From Xanthomonas boreopolis (GTDB lineage: Bacteria; Pseudomonadota; Gammaproteobacteria; Xanthomonadales; Xanthomonadaceae): 64,000 nt of DNA. Under the pieces are notes generated by a model. It saw nothing but the letters and a program-made list of their open reading frames with translations. It was not told the origin of the DNA and made no database searches. A program made the position numbers and the translations under genes. Shown here in pieces: positions 1 through 8,713 of this stretch. Numbering within the stretch: the stretch's first letter is position 1; every line of letters begins with the position of its first letter. The stretch is taken from the NCBI GenBank assembly GCA_014654535.1, contig BNBA01000022.1:1-64000 (forward strand). The letters run 5' to 3'.

Positions 1-39
1 CGAATCGACCCTTTGCTGGTGCTGGAACGCACCAAGTAA
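1..39 (+). CDS. 3' end of an unidentified gene (partial)
   Basis: The window opens inside a reading frame that ends at TAA (37-39) and encodes only the last twelve residues, RIDPLLVLERTK. This is too little to name a family. The same coding tail and stop are found again at 116-154, so the frame is supported by an internal duplicate. It lies on the same strand as the ethanolamine genes and could belong to that unit (for example an aldehyde dehydrogenase), but nothing visible proves it. Confidence 0.4.
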   Translation, partial: RIDPLLVLERTK

Positions 40-175
40 CCGTTCACCATCGCGGCGCGCGGCGGCGCGTTCATCATCCCCATCGCCATACCTCTGCCTG
101 GCGCGGTTCGATGTCCGAATCGACCCTCTGCTGGTGCTGGAACGCACCAAGTAACCGTTCACCATCGCGGCGCGC
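1..175 (+). repeat. 60-bp direct repeat carrying a gene tail, 115-bp offset
   Basis: Bases 1-60 recur at 116-175 with one difference near position 12 (CCTTTG versus CCTCTG). Both copies hold the same twelve-codon tail ending in TAA. In the second copy the frame continues upstream as ...ARFDV before the shared segment. The unit probably extends left of the window. This looks like a tandem duplication of a gene's 3' end. Confidence 0.75.
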
Positions 176-178
176 ATT

Positions 179-268
179 TGTGGGAGCGGCTTCAGCCGCG
201 ATGAGGCTTTCTCATTGAACCCCTGCACAGGGATGTGCAGGCTGTTGCAGAGGGAAGTGGCTCCCACA
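179..268. repeat. REP-like fold-back repeat
   Basis: TGTGGGAGCGGCTTC (179-193) is mirrored by GGAAGTGGCTCCCACA (253-268), and the left arm has its own small palindrome (GCGGCTTCAGCCGC). The same GTGGGAGCGGCT family recurs at 35851 and 59801. Apart from this element, 176-446 shows no gene; a weak -10-like TATAAG lies near 350-355. Confidence 0.6.
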
Positions 269-446
269 GACTTCCGCCCCCTACCCGCCTCTTCCGGACC
301 TACCCGCCGGCGCCGGCATCCTGCGCCCATAGCGGGCTTATAAGCGAGGGGTTGCCTTCACGCGGCAATGACGAAGTCCGTATCTCGGTGGCGAACCCGC
401 GCCCCGCATCGGAATGCGTCCCCACCGTCCGCCGGAGATCCGCACG

Positions 447-1811
447 ATGACCCTCGAAAAGCTCAAGCCCACCCTCGGCACCTGGCAGTTGTGGGGCATC
501 GCCGTCGGCCTGGTGATCTCCGGCGAATACTTCGGCTGGAGCTACGGCTGGGGCACCGCCGGCACGCTGGGCTTCCTGGTCACCGCGCTGATGGTGGCGG
601 TGATGTACACCTGCTTCATCTTCAGCTTCACCGAGCTGACCACCGCGATCCCGCACGCCGGCGGGCCGTTCGCCTACAGCCTGCGCGCGTTCGGCATGAC
701 CGGGGGCATGGTCGCCGGCATCGCCACGCTGATCGAGTTCGTGTTCGCCCCGCCGGCGATCGCGATGGCGATCGGCGCCTACCTCAACGTGCAGTTCCCA
801 GGGCTCGACCCGCGCGTGGCCGCGATCGGCGCCTACGCCGTGTTCATGACCCTCAACATCCTCGGCGTGGCGATCGCCGCGACGTTCGAGCTGGTCGTCA
901 CCCTGCTGGCGGTGATCGAGCTGCTGGTGTTCATGGGCGTGGTCGCGCCCGGTTTCAGCTTCGCCAACTTCGCCGCCAACGGCTGGGCCGGCAGCGACGC
1001 GTTCGGACCGGCGGCGATCGGCGGCATCTTCGCCGCGATCCCGTTCGCGATCTGGTTCTTCCTGGCCATCGAAGGCGCGGCGATGGCCGCCGAGGAGGCC
1101 AAGGACCCCAAGCGCACCATCCCGCGCGCCTACATCGCCGGCATCCTGACCCTGGTCGCGCTGGCGATCGGCGTGATGGTGTTCGCCGGCGGCGTCGGCG
1201 ACTGGCGCCAGTTGTCCAACATCAACGATCCGCTGCCGCAGGCGATGAAGGCCGTGGTCGGCCACGGCTCGGCCTGGCTGCACATGCTGGTGTGGATAGG
1301 CCTGTTCGGCCTGGTCGCCAGCTTCCACGGCATCATCCTCGGCTACTCGCGGCAGTTCTTCGCCCTGGCGCGGGCCGGATTCCTGCCGCACGGGCTGGCC
1401 AGGCTGTCGCGGTTCCGCACGCCGCACCGGGCGGTCCTGGCCGGAGGCGTGATCGGCATCGCGGCGATCCTCAGCGATGGCGTGGTACAGATCCAGGGCA
1501 TGTCGCTGACCGCGGCGATGATCACCATGTCGGTGTTCGGGGCGATCGTGATGTACGTGATGAGCATGCTGAGCCTGTTCAAGCTGCGCCGCAGCGAGCC
1601 CGGCCTGGAACGCAGCTTCCGCGCGCCCGGCTACCCCGTGGTGCCGGGGATCGCGCTGGCGCTGGCGCTGGTCTGCCTGGCGGCGATGGTCTGGTTCAAC
1701 CCGCTGGTGGCGGCGATCTTCGCCGGGCTGATGCTGCTGGGCATCGGCTGCTGCGCGATCAGCCTGCGCCAGGACGCGCCGGTCGTCGCCGAGGCCACCG
1801 AGCCGGCATGA
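447..1811 (+). CDS. eat: ethanolamine permease (APC superfamily)
   Basis: A 454-residue polytopic inner-membrane protein with about twelve hydrophobic segments. The N-terminus ([20 protein letters not shown]) and the early [13 protein letters not shown] segment match the ethanolamine permease branch of the amino acid-polyamine-organocation superfamily. ATG at 447 is preferred over an upstream ATG at 414 because GGAG lies about nine bases before it. The stop overlaps the eutB start (ATGA at 1808-1811), so translation is probably coupled. It should import ethanolamine for EutBC. A related amine as substrate cannot be excluded from sequence alone, but the adjacent eutBC makes ethanolamine the best reading. 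Confidence 0.9.
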   Translation: MTLEKLKPTLGTWQLWGIAVGLVISGEYFGWSYGWGTAGTLGFLVTALMVAVMYTCFIFSFTELTTAIPHAGGPFAYSLRAFGMTGGMVAGIATLIEFVFAPPAIAMAIGAYLNVQFPGLDPRVAAIGAYAVFMTLNILGVAIAATFELVVTLLAVIELLVFMGVVAPGFSFANFAANGWAGSDAFGPAAIGGIFAAIPFAIWFFLAIEGAAMAAEEAKDPKRTIPRAYIAGILTLVALAIGVMVFAGGVGDWRQLSNINDPLPQAMKAVVGHGSAWLHMLVWIGLFGLVASFHGIILGYSRQFFALARAGFLPHGLARLSRFRTPHRAVLAGGVIGIAAILSDGVVQIQGMSLTAAMITMSVFGAIVMYVMSMLSLFKLRRSEPGLERSFRAPGYPVVPGIALALALVCLAAMVWFNPLVAAIFAGLMLLGIGCCAISLRQDAPVVAEATEPA

Positions 1812-3211
1812 GTTTCGTCCATGCCGTCGGCGGCGAGCGTTTCGCGTTCGCCGACCTGAAGGACCTGCTGGCCAAGGCCTCGCCGGCGCGCTCCGGCGAC
1901 GCCCTGGCCGGGATCGCCGCCGACAGCGCCCGGCAGCGCGTCGCGGCGCAGATGGCGCTGGCCGACCTGCCGCTGCGGCACTTCCTCGACGAGGCGGTGA
2001 TCCCCTACGAGGACGACGAGGTCACCCGCCTGATCGTCGACGGGCACGACGCGGCGGCATTCGCCCCGGTCGCCCACCTCACCGTGGGCGGCCTGCGCGA
2101 CTGGTTGCTGGGCGAAGAGGCGGACGAAGCGGCCCTGGCCGCGCTCGCGCCCGGCCTGACCCCGGAAATGGCCGCGGCCGTGTCCAAGCTGATGCGGGTC
2201 CAGGACCTGGTGCTGATCGCGCGGAAGATCCGCGTGCGCACCGCGTTCCGCAACACGCTCGGCCTGCGCGGACGGCTGAGCACGCGCCTGCAGCCCAACC
2301 ACCCCACCGACGATCCGGCCGGCATCGCCGCCAGCGTGCTGGACGGCCTGCTGTACGGCAACGGCGACGCGGTGATCGGCATCAATCCGGCCAGCGATTC
2401 GCTGCCGGCCACCTGCGAACTGCTGCGCCTGCTCGACGGCGTGATCCAGGGCTACGGCATTCCCACCCAGGCCTGCGTGCTGGCGCACGTGACCACCACC
2501 ATCGAGGCGATCGCGCGCGGCGCGCCGGTCGATCTGGTGTTCCAGTCGATCGCCGGCACCCAGGCCGCCAATGCCAGCTTCGGCATCGACCTGGCGCTGC
2601 TGCGGGAAGGCCACGAGGCCGGGCTGTCGCAGCGGCGCGGCAGCGTCGGCCAGAACGTCATGTACTTCGAGACCGGCCAGGGCAGCGCGCTGTCGGCCGG
2701 CGCGCATTTCGGCGTGGACCAGCAGACCTGCGAGGCGCGCGCCTACGCGGTGGCGCGCCGGTTCGAGCCGCTGCTGGTCAACACCGTGGTCGGCTTCATC
2801 GGCCCGGAATACCTGTACGACGGCAAGCAGATCGTCCGCGCCGGACTGGAGGACCATTTCTGCGGCAAGCTGCTCGGCGTGCCGATGGGCTGCGACATCT
2901 GCTACACCAACCATGCCGAGGCCGACCAGGACGACATGGACGTGCTGCTGACCCTGCTCGGCACGGCCGGGATCAACTTCATCATGGGCATCCCCGGCTC
3001 CGACGACGTGATGCTCAACTATCAGACCACCTCGTTCCACGATGCGCTGTATGCGCGCCAGGTGCTGGGACTGCGGCCCGCGCCGGAATTCGAGGCGTGG
3101 CTGGAGAACCACGGCATCCTGCGCCTGCAGGATGGACGCTTCGAGCTGGGCGGCAGCCTGCCGCCGGCGTTCCGCCAGGCGTTGCAGCGCGGCGAGGACG
3201 AGGCCGCATGA
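1808..3211 (+). CDS. eutB: ethanolamine ammonia-lyase large subunit
   Basis: A 467-residue EutB, close to the usual length of about 455. It forms the adenosylcobalamin-dependent lyase with EutC, converting ethanolamine to acetaldehyde and ammonia. Visible family segments are [33 protein letters not shown] and [20 protein letters not shown]. Start and stop are both four-base ATGA overlaps with the permease and eutC, so the three genes form one tightly coupled operon. No shell-protein (eutS/M/N/L/K) or reactivase (eutA) gene is present between 1 and 4181. The enzyme therefore probably works free in the cytoplasm, as in other non-compartment eutBC operons. Confidence 0.96.
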   Translation: MSFVHAVGGERFAFADLKDLLAKASPARSGDALAGIAADSARQRVAAQMALADLPLRHFLDEAVIPYEDDEVTRLIVDGHDAAAFAPVAHLTVGGLRDWLLGEEADEAALAALAPGLTPEMAAAVSKLMRVQDLVLIARKIRVRTAFRNTLGLRGRLSTRLQPNHPTDDPAGIAASVLDGLLYGNGDAVIGINPASDSLPATCELLRLLDGVIQGYGIPTQACVLAHVTTTIEAIARGAPVDLVFQSIAGTQAANASFGIDLALLREGHEAGLSQRRGSVGQNVMYFETGQGSALSAGAHFGVDQQTCEARAYAVARRFEPLLVNTVVGFIGPEYLYDGKQIVRAGLEDHFCGKLLGVPMGCDICYTNHAEADQDDMDVLLTLLGTAGINFIMGIPGSDDVMLNYQTTSFHDALYARQVLGLRPAPEFEAWLENHGILRLQDGRFELGGSLPPAFRQALQRGEDEAA

Positions 3212-4014
3212 ACCCGCGCCCCGATCCCTGGACGCGCCTGCGCCGGCTCACTCCCGCCCGGATCGCGCTCGGCCGTGCCGGCACGAGCCTGCCGACCGCC
3301 GCGCACCTGGACTTCCAGCTCGCGCATGCGCAGGCGCGCGATGCGGTGCACCTGCCGTTCGATCCGCAACCGCTGTGCGAGGCGCTGCAGGCCCGCGGGC
3401 GGCCGTACCTGCGCCTGCACAGCGCGGCGGCGGACCGCCACGCGTACCTGCAGCGTCCCGACCTGGGCCGGCGGCTGGACGCGGCGTCGGTCGAGGAACT
3501 GCGCGCCCACGTGGCCCTGCGCGGCGGCGGCGCCGACCTGGCGGTGGTGGTGGCCGACGGGCTGTCCGCGCTGGCCGTGCACCGGCATGCGCCGGCGATG
3601 CTGGAACGGATCGAGGCGCTGGCCGCGCGCCGCGGCTGGTCGCTGGCGCCGGTGGCGCTGGTCGTCCAGGGCCGCGTCGCGGTCGGCGACGAGATCGGCG
3701 AGCTGCTGGCGGTGCGCGCGACGGTCGTGCTGATCGGCGAGCGCCCCGGCCTGAGTTCGCCCGACAGCCTCGGGCTCTATCTCACCTGGGCACCGCGCGT
3801 GGGTTGCAACGATGCGCTGCGCAACTGCATCTCCAACATCCGCGGCGAAGGCCTGGGCCATGCGGAGGCGGCGCACAAGCTCGACTACCTGCTGTGCGAG
3901 GCATTCCGGCGCAAGCTGTCCGGCGTGCAACTGAAGGACGAGGCGAGCGCGCCGATGGCGGCGCTGGAAGGCGATGGCGCGCGCGCGGGCAATTTCTTGC
4001 TGCCGGATTTCTGA
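3208..4014 (+). CDS. eutC: ethanolamine ammonia-lyase small subunit
   Basis: A 268-residue EutC. The N-terminal [17 protein letters not shown] and C-terminal [20 protein letters not shown] and [17 protein letters not shown] segments are diagnostic of the small subunit, which helps bind the cobalamin cofactor. The ATG at 3208 overlaps the eutB stop by four bases, and no other start fits as well. It is the last gene of the operon and is followed by a palindromic repeat at 4044-4137 and a convergent gene cluster. Confidence 0.95.
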   Translation: MNPRPDPWTRLRRLTPARIALGRAGTSLPTAAHLDFQLAHAQARDAVHLPFDPQPLCEALQARGRPYLRLHSAAADRHAYLQRPDLGRRLDAASVEELRAHVALRGGGADLAVVVADGLSALAVHRHAPAMLERIEALAARRGWSLAPVALVVQGRVAVGDEIGELLAVRATVVLIGERPGLSSPDSLGLYLTWAPRVGCNDALRNCISNIRGEGLGHAEAAHKLDYLLCEAFRRKLSGVQLKDEASAPMAALEGDGARAGNFLLPDF

Positions 4015-4043
4015 TTCCCGAAGATCGCGGTCACCTTCCAGAT

Positions 4044-4137
4044 CGTCATCCCCGCGTAGGCGGGGATCCAGGGACTTTCAACCCGACCGCCATGCCGTCG
4101 CGGGAGTCGCTGGATCCCCGCCTGCGCGGGGATGACG
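4044..4137. repeat. paired palindromic repeat, CCCCGC type
   Basis: Two inverted copies of a hairpin unit, CGTCATCCCCGCGTAGGCGG at 4044 and its complement ending at 4137, bracket a 38-base centre. The unit belongs to the family also seen at 6378, 7892 and 39929. It sits between the convergent eutC and the next minus-strand gene and could serve both transcripts as an end structure. Confidence 0.7.
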
Positions 4138-4180
4138 TGGATGGATATCCGGATCGTGGAGACGACGGCGGAAACCGCTG

Positions 4181-4870
4181 CTACGCCCCACCACTGCCTG
4201 CACGCCAGCTATGCCACAGCTGCGACAACGGCGGCGCGAACGGCGGCTTGCCATCACGCTCGCGCTGCAGCCGCAGCCGCGCCAGCCGCGACCAGATGCG
4301 ATGCGGCTGGGCGATGGCGGGCTTGGCCGGCCATGCCTTCAGCAACTGGCCGCGCCATTCGGCCTCGCCGACGCCGGCCGGACGTGCCGCCGGGCCGGCC
4401 GCCGCATGGCGCGCCTGCAGCCACTGCACCGCGATCGCGCGCGCGTCGTCGCGCGGCGAGCGGCGCTCGAACAACGCCCGCTCCACCGCGGCCACGGCCC
4501 CGGCAAACGGCAGCAGGAGCTGCACGGCCTGCTCCAGCGAGGCCGGTGGCGTGCGCGCCTCCTGCATCGCCGGCAGGGCTTCGGCCAGTTCCGCCCACGG
4601 CGCCCGCACCGGCTCGAGCATCCGGCCCAGCGGATGGCGCGAGCGCTGGTTGCTCCAGTCGCGCAGTTCCTGCTGCCACCAGGCCAGCTTGGCGTCGGCC
4701 GGCAGCGGATCGCCGGCGATGTTCATGATGTCCTCGAATTCCTGCAGCAGCGCGAACCAGGCCAGCGCCAGCTTGCGCCGGGGCTCGGGCACGAACGGCT
4801 CGGCCACTTCCCACTCGGGCCAGCGGCTGCGCCATTTGTCGAGGAAACTGTCGAGTGCGGATTGGCTCAT
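4181..4870 (-). CDS. phytoene/squalene-synthase-like protein of unknown role
   Basis: A 229-residue protein starting MSQSALDSFLDKW at 4870. The stretch AKLAWWQQELRDW...HPLGRML resembles the R/KLxWWRxxL segment of the SQS_PSY (phytoene/squalene synthase) superfamily. The paired aspartate-rich DxxxD motifs expected of an active prenyl-coupling enzyme are not evident; the only nearby acidic run is EFEDIMNIAGD. It is short for a catalytic member. It follows gph by 20 bases, as the last gene of the mtaD-like/ubiG/gph cluster, an order I recognise from Xanthomonas relatives. Its link to ubiquinone biosynthesis is positional only. An assembly-factor-like, non-catalytic role is possible but not shown. 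Confidence 0.6.
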   Translation of the reverse strand: MSQSALDSFLDKWRSRWPEWEVAEPFVPEPRRKLALAWFALLQEFEDIMNIAGDPLPADAKLAWWQQELRDWSNQRSRHPLGRMLEPVRAPWAELAEALPAMQEARTPPASLEQAVQLLLPFAGAVAAVERALFERRSPRDDARAIAVQWLQARHAAAGPAARPAGVGEAEWRGQLLKAWPAKPAIAQPHRIWSRLARLRLQRERDGKPPFAPPLSQLWHSWRAGSGGA

Positions 4871-4890
4871 GGCGGGTCCGTAGGCGTCGA

Positions 4891-5643
4891 TCAGGCGCGA
4901 TCGGCCACGGCCGGCCAGGCTTCCGGCCGCAGCAACTGCGACGGCCGTTCGGCGAGCACGTCGGCGCGCCACGCCAACGGGTCGTCCCCGTCCAGCCGGT
5001 AGCCCCACAGCGCCGCCACCGACGGCATGCCGGCCGCCTGCGCGGCCAGGACGTCGCGCTCGTCGTCGCCGACGTAGACGCACTCCCCGGCCGCCACGCC
5101 GATGCGCTCGGCGGCGACCAGCAGCGGCAACGGATGCGGCTTGCGCTCGGCCAGCGTGTCGCCGCCGATCAACACCGCGCAGCGTGTCTCCCAGCCCAGT
5201 TGCGGCAGGATCAGCCGGGCCAGGTACTCGGGCTTGTTGGTGACGATGCCCCAGGTCGTCCCGTGCGCTTCCAGCGCATCGAGCATCGCCGCCACGCCGT
5301 CGAACAGCACCGCGTGGCGGCCGAGCAGCGCCTCGTAGCGGTCGAGGAACTCCGGCACCAGCGCGTCGCGCTCGTCCTGCGGCAACTCGGGGAACGCCAC
5401 GCCGAGCATCGCCCGCGACCCCTTGGACACCACCGGCCGCAGCCGTTCCAGCGCCAAGGGCCCGCGGCCGCGCTCGGCGAGCATCAGGTTGGCGGTCGCC
5501 AGCATGTCCGGCGCGCTGTCGAGCAGGGTGCCGTCGAGGTCGAACAGCACCGCGCGGGGAAAACCGGGGCCCGGACCGGCCAACGCCTGGGCCGGGAGGT
5601 CGCCGCGCCCGCCTTCGCCCAGCTTCCCGGGACTCGGCTTCAT
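4891..5643 (-). CDS. gph: phosphoglycolate phosphatase, HAD family
   Basis: A 250-residue HAD hydrolase that would dephosphorylate 2-phosphoglycolate. Motif I is [13 protein letters not shown], motif II is in [10 protein letters not shown], and motif IV is [15 protein letters not shown]. The ATG at 5643 overlaps the ubiG stop (ATGA, 5640-5643), which supports it as the start. The protein then has about 28 residues of Gly/Pro-rich leader before the HAD core, longer than most Gph proteins. Part of that leader (GAGTCCCGGGAAGC on the coding strand) resembles the 7-bp repeat family of this genome. A GTG inside the core is an alternative start. The gene lies in the ubiG operon. Confidence 0.87.
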   Translation of the reverse strand: MKPSPGKLGEGGRGDLPAQALAGPGPGFPRAVLFDLDGTLLDSAPDMLATANLMLAERGRGPLALERLRPVVSKGSRAMLGVAFPELPQDERDALVPEFLDRYEALLGRHAVLFDGVAAMLDALEAHGTTWGIVTNKPEYLARLILPQLGWETRCAVLIGGDTLAERKPHPLPLLVAAERIGVAAGECVYVGDDERDVLAAQAAGMPSVAALWGYRLDGDDPLAWRADVLAERPSQLLRPEAWPAVADRA

Positions 5644-6356
5644 GCCTTCACCGCGCAGGCCAGATAATTCACCTCGGTGCGCGACGACAGCCGCGCGCGG
5701 TTGCGCCACGGCTCGTAGGCCATGCCGCTGACGTCCTCCAGCTGCAACCCGGCCTGGCGCAGCCAGGAGGCCAGCTCGGCCGGCTTGATGAAGTCCTGGT
5801 AGCGGTGCGTGCCCTTCGGCAGCAGCCGCGCCACGTACTCCGCGCCGACCACCGCCAGCGCGAACGCGGCCGGCGTGCGGTTGATCGTCGACAGGAACAG
5901 GCGTCCGCCGGGCTTCAGCAGGTGCGCGCAGGCATCGACGATCGAAGTCGGGTCCGGCACGTGCTCGAGCATCTCCATGCAGGTGATCGCATCGAACGAG
6001 GCCGGCTCGGCGGCGGCCAGTTCTTCCACCGCCTGCACGCGGTAGTCGACCTGCACGCCCGATTCCAGCCCGTGCAGGCGTGCGACCTTGACCAGCTCGG
6101 GCGCCAGGTCGATCGCGGTCACCTGCGCGCCCTGCCGGGCAAGCGCCTCGCTGAGCAGGCCGCCGCCGCAGCCGACGTCGAGCATGCGCGCGCCGGGTAG
6201 CGCCACGCGCCCGGCCACGTACTGCAATCGCACCGGGTTCAGCGCGTGCAGCGGCTTCTGCGGGCCGTCCTCGTCCCACCAGCGGTTGGCCAGCGCGGCG
6301 AATTTGTCGAGCTCGGCCTGGTCGAAGTTGGCGCTATGGGAATGAGGGCTGTTCAT
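5640..6356 (-). CDS. ubiG: ubiquinone biosynthesis O-methyltransferase
   Basis: A 238-residue class I SAM methyltransferase; E. coli UbiG has 240. It performs both O-methylations of ubiquinone biosynthesis. Motif I is [16 protein letters not shown] and post-I is [25 protein letters not shown] and the N-terminal [19 protein letters not shown] are UbiG hallmarks. ATG at 6356 gives the standard N-terminus ([12 protein letters not shown]); an upstream in-frame ATG would run into the palindromic repeat at 6378-6473. It overlaps gph downstream and follows the mtaD-like gene after that repeat. Confidence 0.95.
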   Translation of the reverse strand: MNSPHSHSANFDQAELDKFAALANRWWDEDGPQKPLHALNPVRLQYVAGRVALPGARMLDVGCGGGLLSEALARQGAQVTAIDLAPELVKVARLHGLESGVQVDYRVQAVEELAAAEPASFDAITCMEMLEHVPDPTSIVDACAHLLKPGGRLFLSTINRTPAAFALAVVGAEYVARLLPKGTHRYQDFIKPAELASWLRQAGLQLEDVSGMAYEPWRNRARLSSRTEVNYLACAVKA

Positions 6357-6377
6357 TTCGTCATTGTTCTCTTGGTT

Positions 6378-6473
6378 CGTCATTCCCGCGAAAGCGGGAA
6401 TCCATGGGCTTCCGCGACGGCTTCCGGCGATCTGCACGAACGTCCATGGCTTCCCGCTTTCGCGGGAATGACG
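6378..6473. repeat. paired palindromic repeat, TTCCCGC type
   Basis: CGTCATTCCCGCGAAAGCGG at 6378 is mirrored at the other end (6473) by the same hairpin unit in inverse orientation, giving about 30-base arms around a 36-base centre. It fills the gap between the mtaD-like gene and ubiG and could make a stable RNA hairpin that sets their relative expression. Confidence 0.75.
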
Positions 6474-6482
6474 AGAATTGGT

Positions 6483-7829
6483 TCAACTCGCCCGGATCGT
6501 AGCAATCCGCGCCCGCCACTGGCGTGCATTGGCGACCAGCGCCGCCACGTCCATGCCGACCAGTTCGCGCCGGTCCAGCTTGCGCTTGCCGGCGATCCAG
6601 ACGTCGCTGACCTGCTGGCGGCCGGTCGCGTAGACCAGTTGCGAGAGCACGTGGTGCAACGGCTGGGTCTCCAGCGCGGACAGGTCGACGCAGACCAGGT
6701 CGGCCTGCTTGCCGACCTCGATCGAACCGATCCTGCCGTCGAAGCCGAGCGCGCGCGCGCCGCCCAGCGTGGCCGCGCGCAGCGTGGTGGCCGCATCCAG
6801 CGCGGTGGCGTCGTTGGCCACGGCCTTGGCCAGGATCGCCGCGGTGCGGTTCTCGCTGAACATGTCCAGGTCGTTGTTGCTGGCGCAGCCGTCGGTGCCG
6901 ATCGCCAGGTTCACGCCGGCGCGCACCAGCGCACAGGCCGGGCAGAAGCCCGAAGCCAGCTTCAGGTTGGATTCCGGGCAGTGCACGACGTGCACGCCGC
7001 GCTCGGCGCACAGGTGGATCTCGCCCTCGGTCAGCTGGGTCATGTGCACCGCGATCAGGCGGTCGTTGACCAGGCCGAGCCGGTCCAGGCGCGCCAGCGG
7101 GCGCTGGCCGTGCTGGCCGAGCGAATCGGCGATCTCCTGGGCGGTCTCGTGGGTGTGCAGGTGCACCGGTATGTCGAGCTGGTCCGACAGCATCCGCACC
7201 CGCTCGAAATTGGCATCGCTGACGGTGTACGGCGCGTGCGGCGCGAACGAGGTGCCGATCAGCGGGTCGCCGCGCCACTGGTCGTGCAGTTCGGCGGCAC
7301 GGTCGAAGTACTCGTCGTCGGACTTGGCCCACGCCGTGGGGAAATCGATGATCACCGCGCCGACCAGCGCGCGGAAACCGTGCTTCTTGTAGACGGCCGC
7401 CTGCACGTCGGCGAAGAAGTAGTTCTCGTTGGCGCAGGTGGTGCCGCCGCGCAACATCTCGGCGATCGCCAGGGTGGTGCCGTCGGCGACGAATTCCGGC
7501 CCGATCACCGCGGTCTCGACCGGCCAGATGTGCTCGCGCAGCCAGGTCATCAGCGGCAGGTCGTCGGCGACGCCGCGCAGCAGCGTCATCGGGTTGTGGG
7601 TATGCGCGTTGACCAGGCCCGGGATCAGCGCCGCCTCGGGACGCGACACCGTCTCGGCCGGCGCGAAGCGCGCGCGCGCCTGTTCGCGCGGCAACAGCGC
7701 GACGATCTCGCCGCCGCGCACGGCCACCGCATGGTCTTCCAGCACCACCGCATGCGGCTCGATCGGGACGACGTAGCCGGCCTCGATCAGCAGGTCGCAG
7801 GGCTCGGGAATGCTGTGCGGTTCGGTCAT
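6483..7829 (-). CDS. mtaD: TRZ/ATZ-type amidohydrolase, probable methylthioadenosine/SAH deaminase
   Basis: A 448-residue amidohydrolase of the MtaD/ATZ-TRZ family. The metal and catalytic motifs are complete: HTHNP near the N-terminus, HTHETAQEI, AVHMTQLTEGEI, VVHCPESNLKLASG and GTDGCASNNDLDM. Members deaminate S-adenosylhomocysteine, 5'-methylthioadenosine or adenosine. UbiG, immediately downstream, produces S-adenosylhomocysteine, so clearing of that product is an attractive but unproven link. ATG at 7829 gives MTEPHSIPEP; an upstream start lies within repeat-rich DNA. The exact substrate cannot be fixed by eye. Confidence 0.82.
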   Translation of the reverse strand: MTEPHSIPEPCDLLIEAGYVVPIEPHAVVLEDHAVAVRGGEIVALLPREQARARFAPAETVSRPEAALIPGLVNAHTHNPMTLLRGVADDLPLMTWLREHIWPVETAVIGPEFVADGTTLAIAEMLRGGTTCANENYFFADVQAAVYKKHGFRALVGAVIIDFPTAWAKSDDEYFDRAAELHDQWRGDPLIGTSFAPHAPYTVSDANFERVRMLSDQLDIPVHLHTHETAQEIADSLGQHGQRPLARLDRLGLVNDRLIAVHMTQLTEGEIHLCAERGVHVVHCPESNLKLASGFCPACALVRAGVNLAIGTDGCASNNDLDMFSENRTAAILAKAVANDATALDAATTLRAATLGGARALGFDGRIGSIEVGKQADLVCVDLSALETQPLHHVLSQLVYATGRQQVSDVWIAGKRKLDRRELVGMDVAALVANARQWRARIATIRAS

Positions 7830-7891
7830 GCTGGGGCCATCGGTTGTGGGAGAGGCCGCCGCCGGAAACCGGCGGGGCGATGCGTCCACCG

Positions 7892-7996
7892 GCGCCCCCG
7901 CGCAGGCGGGGGCCCAGGGACTCCTGCTTCAGGGCTTGCGGAGCGGCTGCTCGGCGGCAGCGACGCAAGTCCCCGGGGCCCCGCCTGCGCGGGGAC
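7892..7996. repeat. paired palindromic repeat, CCCCGC type
   Basis: A GCCCCCGCGCAGGCGGGGGC hairpin at about 7894 is mirrored by a GGGGCCCCGCCTGCGCGGGG copy ending at 7994. The arms include the flanking CCCAGGGACTC / AGTCCCCGGGG. It occupies most of the gap between efp and the mtaD-like gene, both on the minus strand, and may end the efp transcript. Confidence 0.7.
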
Positions 7997-8032
7997 CGCG
8001 ATCCGGCAAAACCGCGGCCGCGGGCCGGATCG

Positions 8033-8599
8033 TCACTTCACGCGCGAGACGTACTCGCCGGAGCGGGTGTCCACGCGGATCACTTCGTCCTGGCCGACGA
8101 ACAGCGGCACGCGCACGACCGCGCCGGTCTCCAGCGTGGCCGGCTTGCCGCCGCCGCCCGAGGTGTCGCCGCGGACGCCGGGATCGGTCTCGGTGATCTT
8201 CAGCTCGACGAAGTTCGGCGGCTGCACGGCGATCGGCGTGCCGTTCCACAGCGTCACCACGCACTCCTCCTCGCCCTTGAGCCACTTCTCGGCGCCGCCC
8301 ATGCCGGCCTTGTCGGCCTGGACCTGCTCGAAGGTCTCCTGCTGCATGAAGTGCCAGTACTCGCCGTCGCTGTACAGGTACTGCATGTCGGTGTCGACCA
8401 CGTCCGCCGCCTCGACCGAGTCGGTCGACTTCATGGTGATTTCCTGCACGCGGCCGCTCTTGATCAGGCGGTACTTCACGCGGGTGAACGCCTGGCCCTT
8501 GCCCGGCTTGACGTACTCGGTGTCGGTGATGATCGCGGGTTCGCCGTTGATCAGGATCTTCATCCCGTTCTTGACGTCGTTCATGCCGTAACTGGCCAT
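8033..8599 (-). CDS. efp: elongation factor P
   Basis: A 188-residue three-domain EF-P, which relieves ribosome stalling at proline runs. The modification loop reads [10 protein letters not shown], with Lys at position 34, the residue that receives beta-lysine in EpmA/EpmB organisms. The conserved C-terminal signature region [13 protein letters not shown] is intact. epmB is encoded divergently 114 bases away, which fits the lysine-type modification. epmA and epmC are not in the window. Confidence 0.98.
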   Translation of the reverse strand: MASYGMNDVKNGMKILINGEPAIITDTEYVKPGKGQAFTRVKYRLIKSGRVQEITMKSTDSVEAADVVDTDMQYLYSDGEYWHFMQQETFEQVQADKAGMGGAEKWLKGEEECVVTLWNGTPIAVQPPNFVELKITETDPGVRGDTSGGGGKPATLETGAVVRVPLFVGQDEVIRVDTRSGEYVSRVK

Positions 8600-8674
8600 G
8601 CTGTAGCTCCTCGGATAGGCAAAACCGCCGCGGGGAGCGGCCGGCCGGATGGGAATTGTTTAAACTCAGCGCCA

Positions 8675-8694
8675 GCCCGCCGCGACCGGCGGGC
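8675..8694 (+). promoter_or_regulatory. leader hairpin before epmB
   Basis: A perfect 8-bp stem (GCCCGCCG / CGGCGGGC) with a CGAC loop is followed by GTTCGTTTTCT, just before the epmB start. A weak -10-like TAAACT lies at 8661-8666, so a plus-strand transcript would begin with this hairpin. The T-rich run makes it terminator-like, as in an attenuator, but no leader peptide is evident. Confidence 0.4.
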
Positions 8695-8713
8695 GTTCGT
8701 TTTCTGACCGCAC

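Noticed and set aside
300..3112. Large antisense open frames opposite the ethanolamine genes and similar frames opposite sucA, metH2 and others
   Set aside because: They mirror coding frames of high-GC genes, are rich in Arg, Ala, Gly and His without domains, and lack starts with ribosome sites.
8675..8694. Terminator of efp
   Set aside because: efp runs leftward from 8599, so a hairpin at 8675 lies upstream of it.
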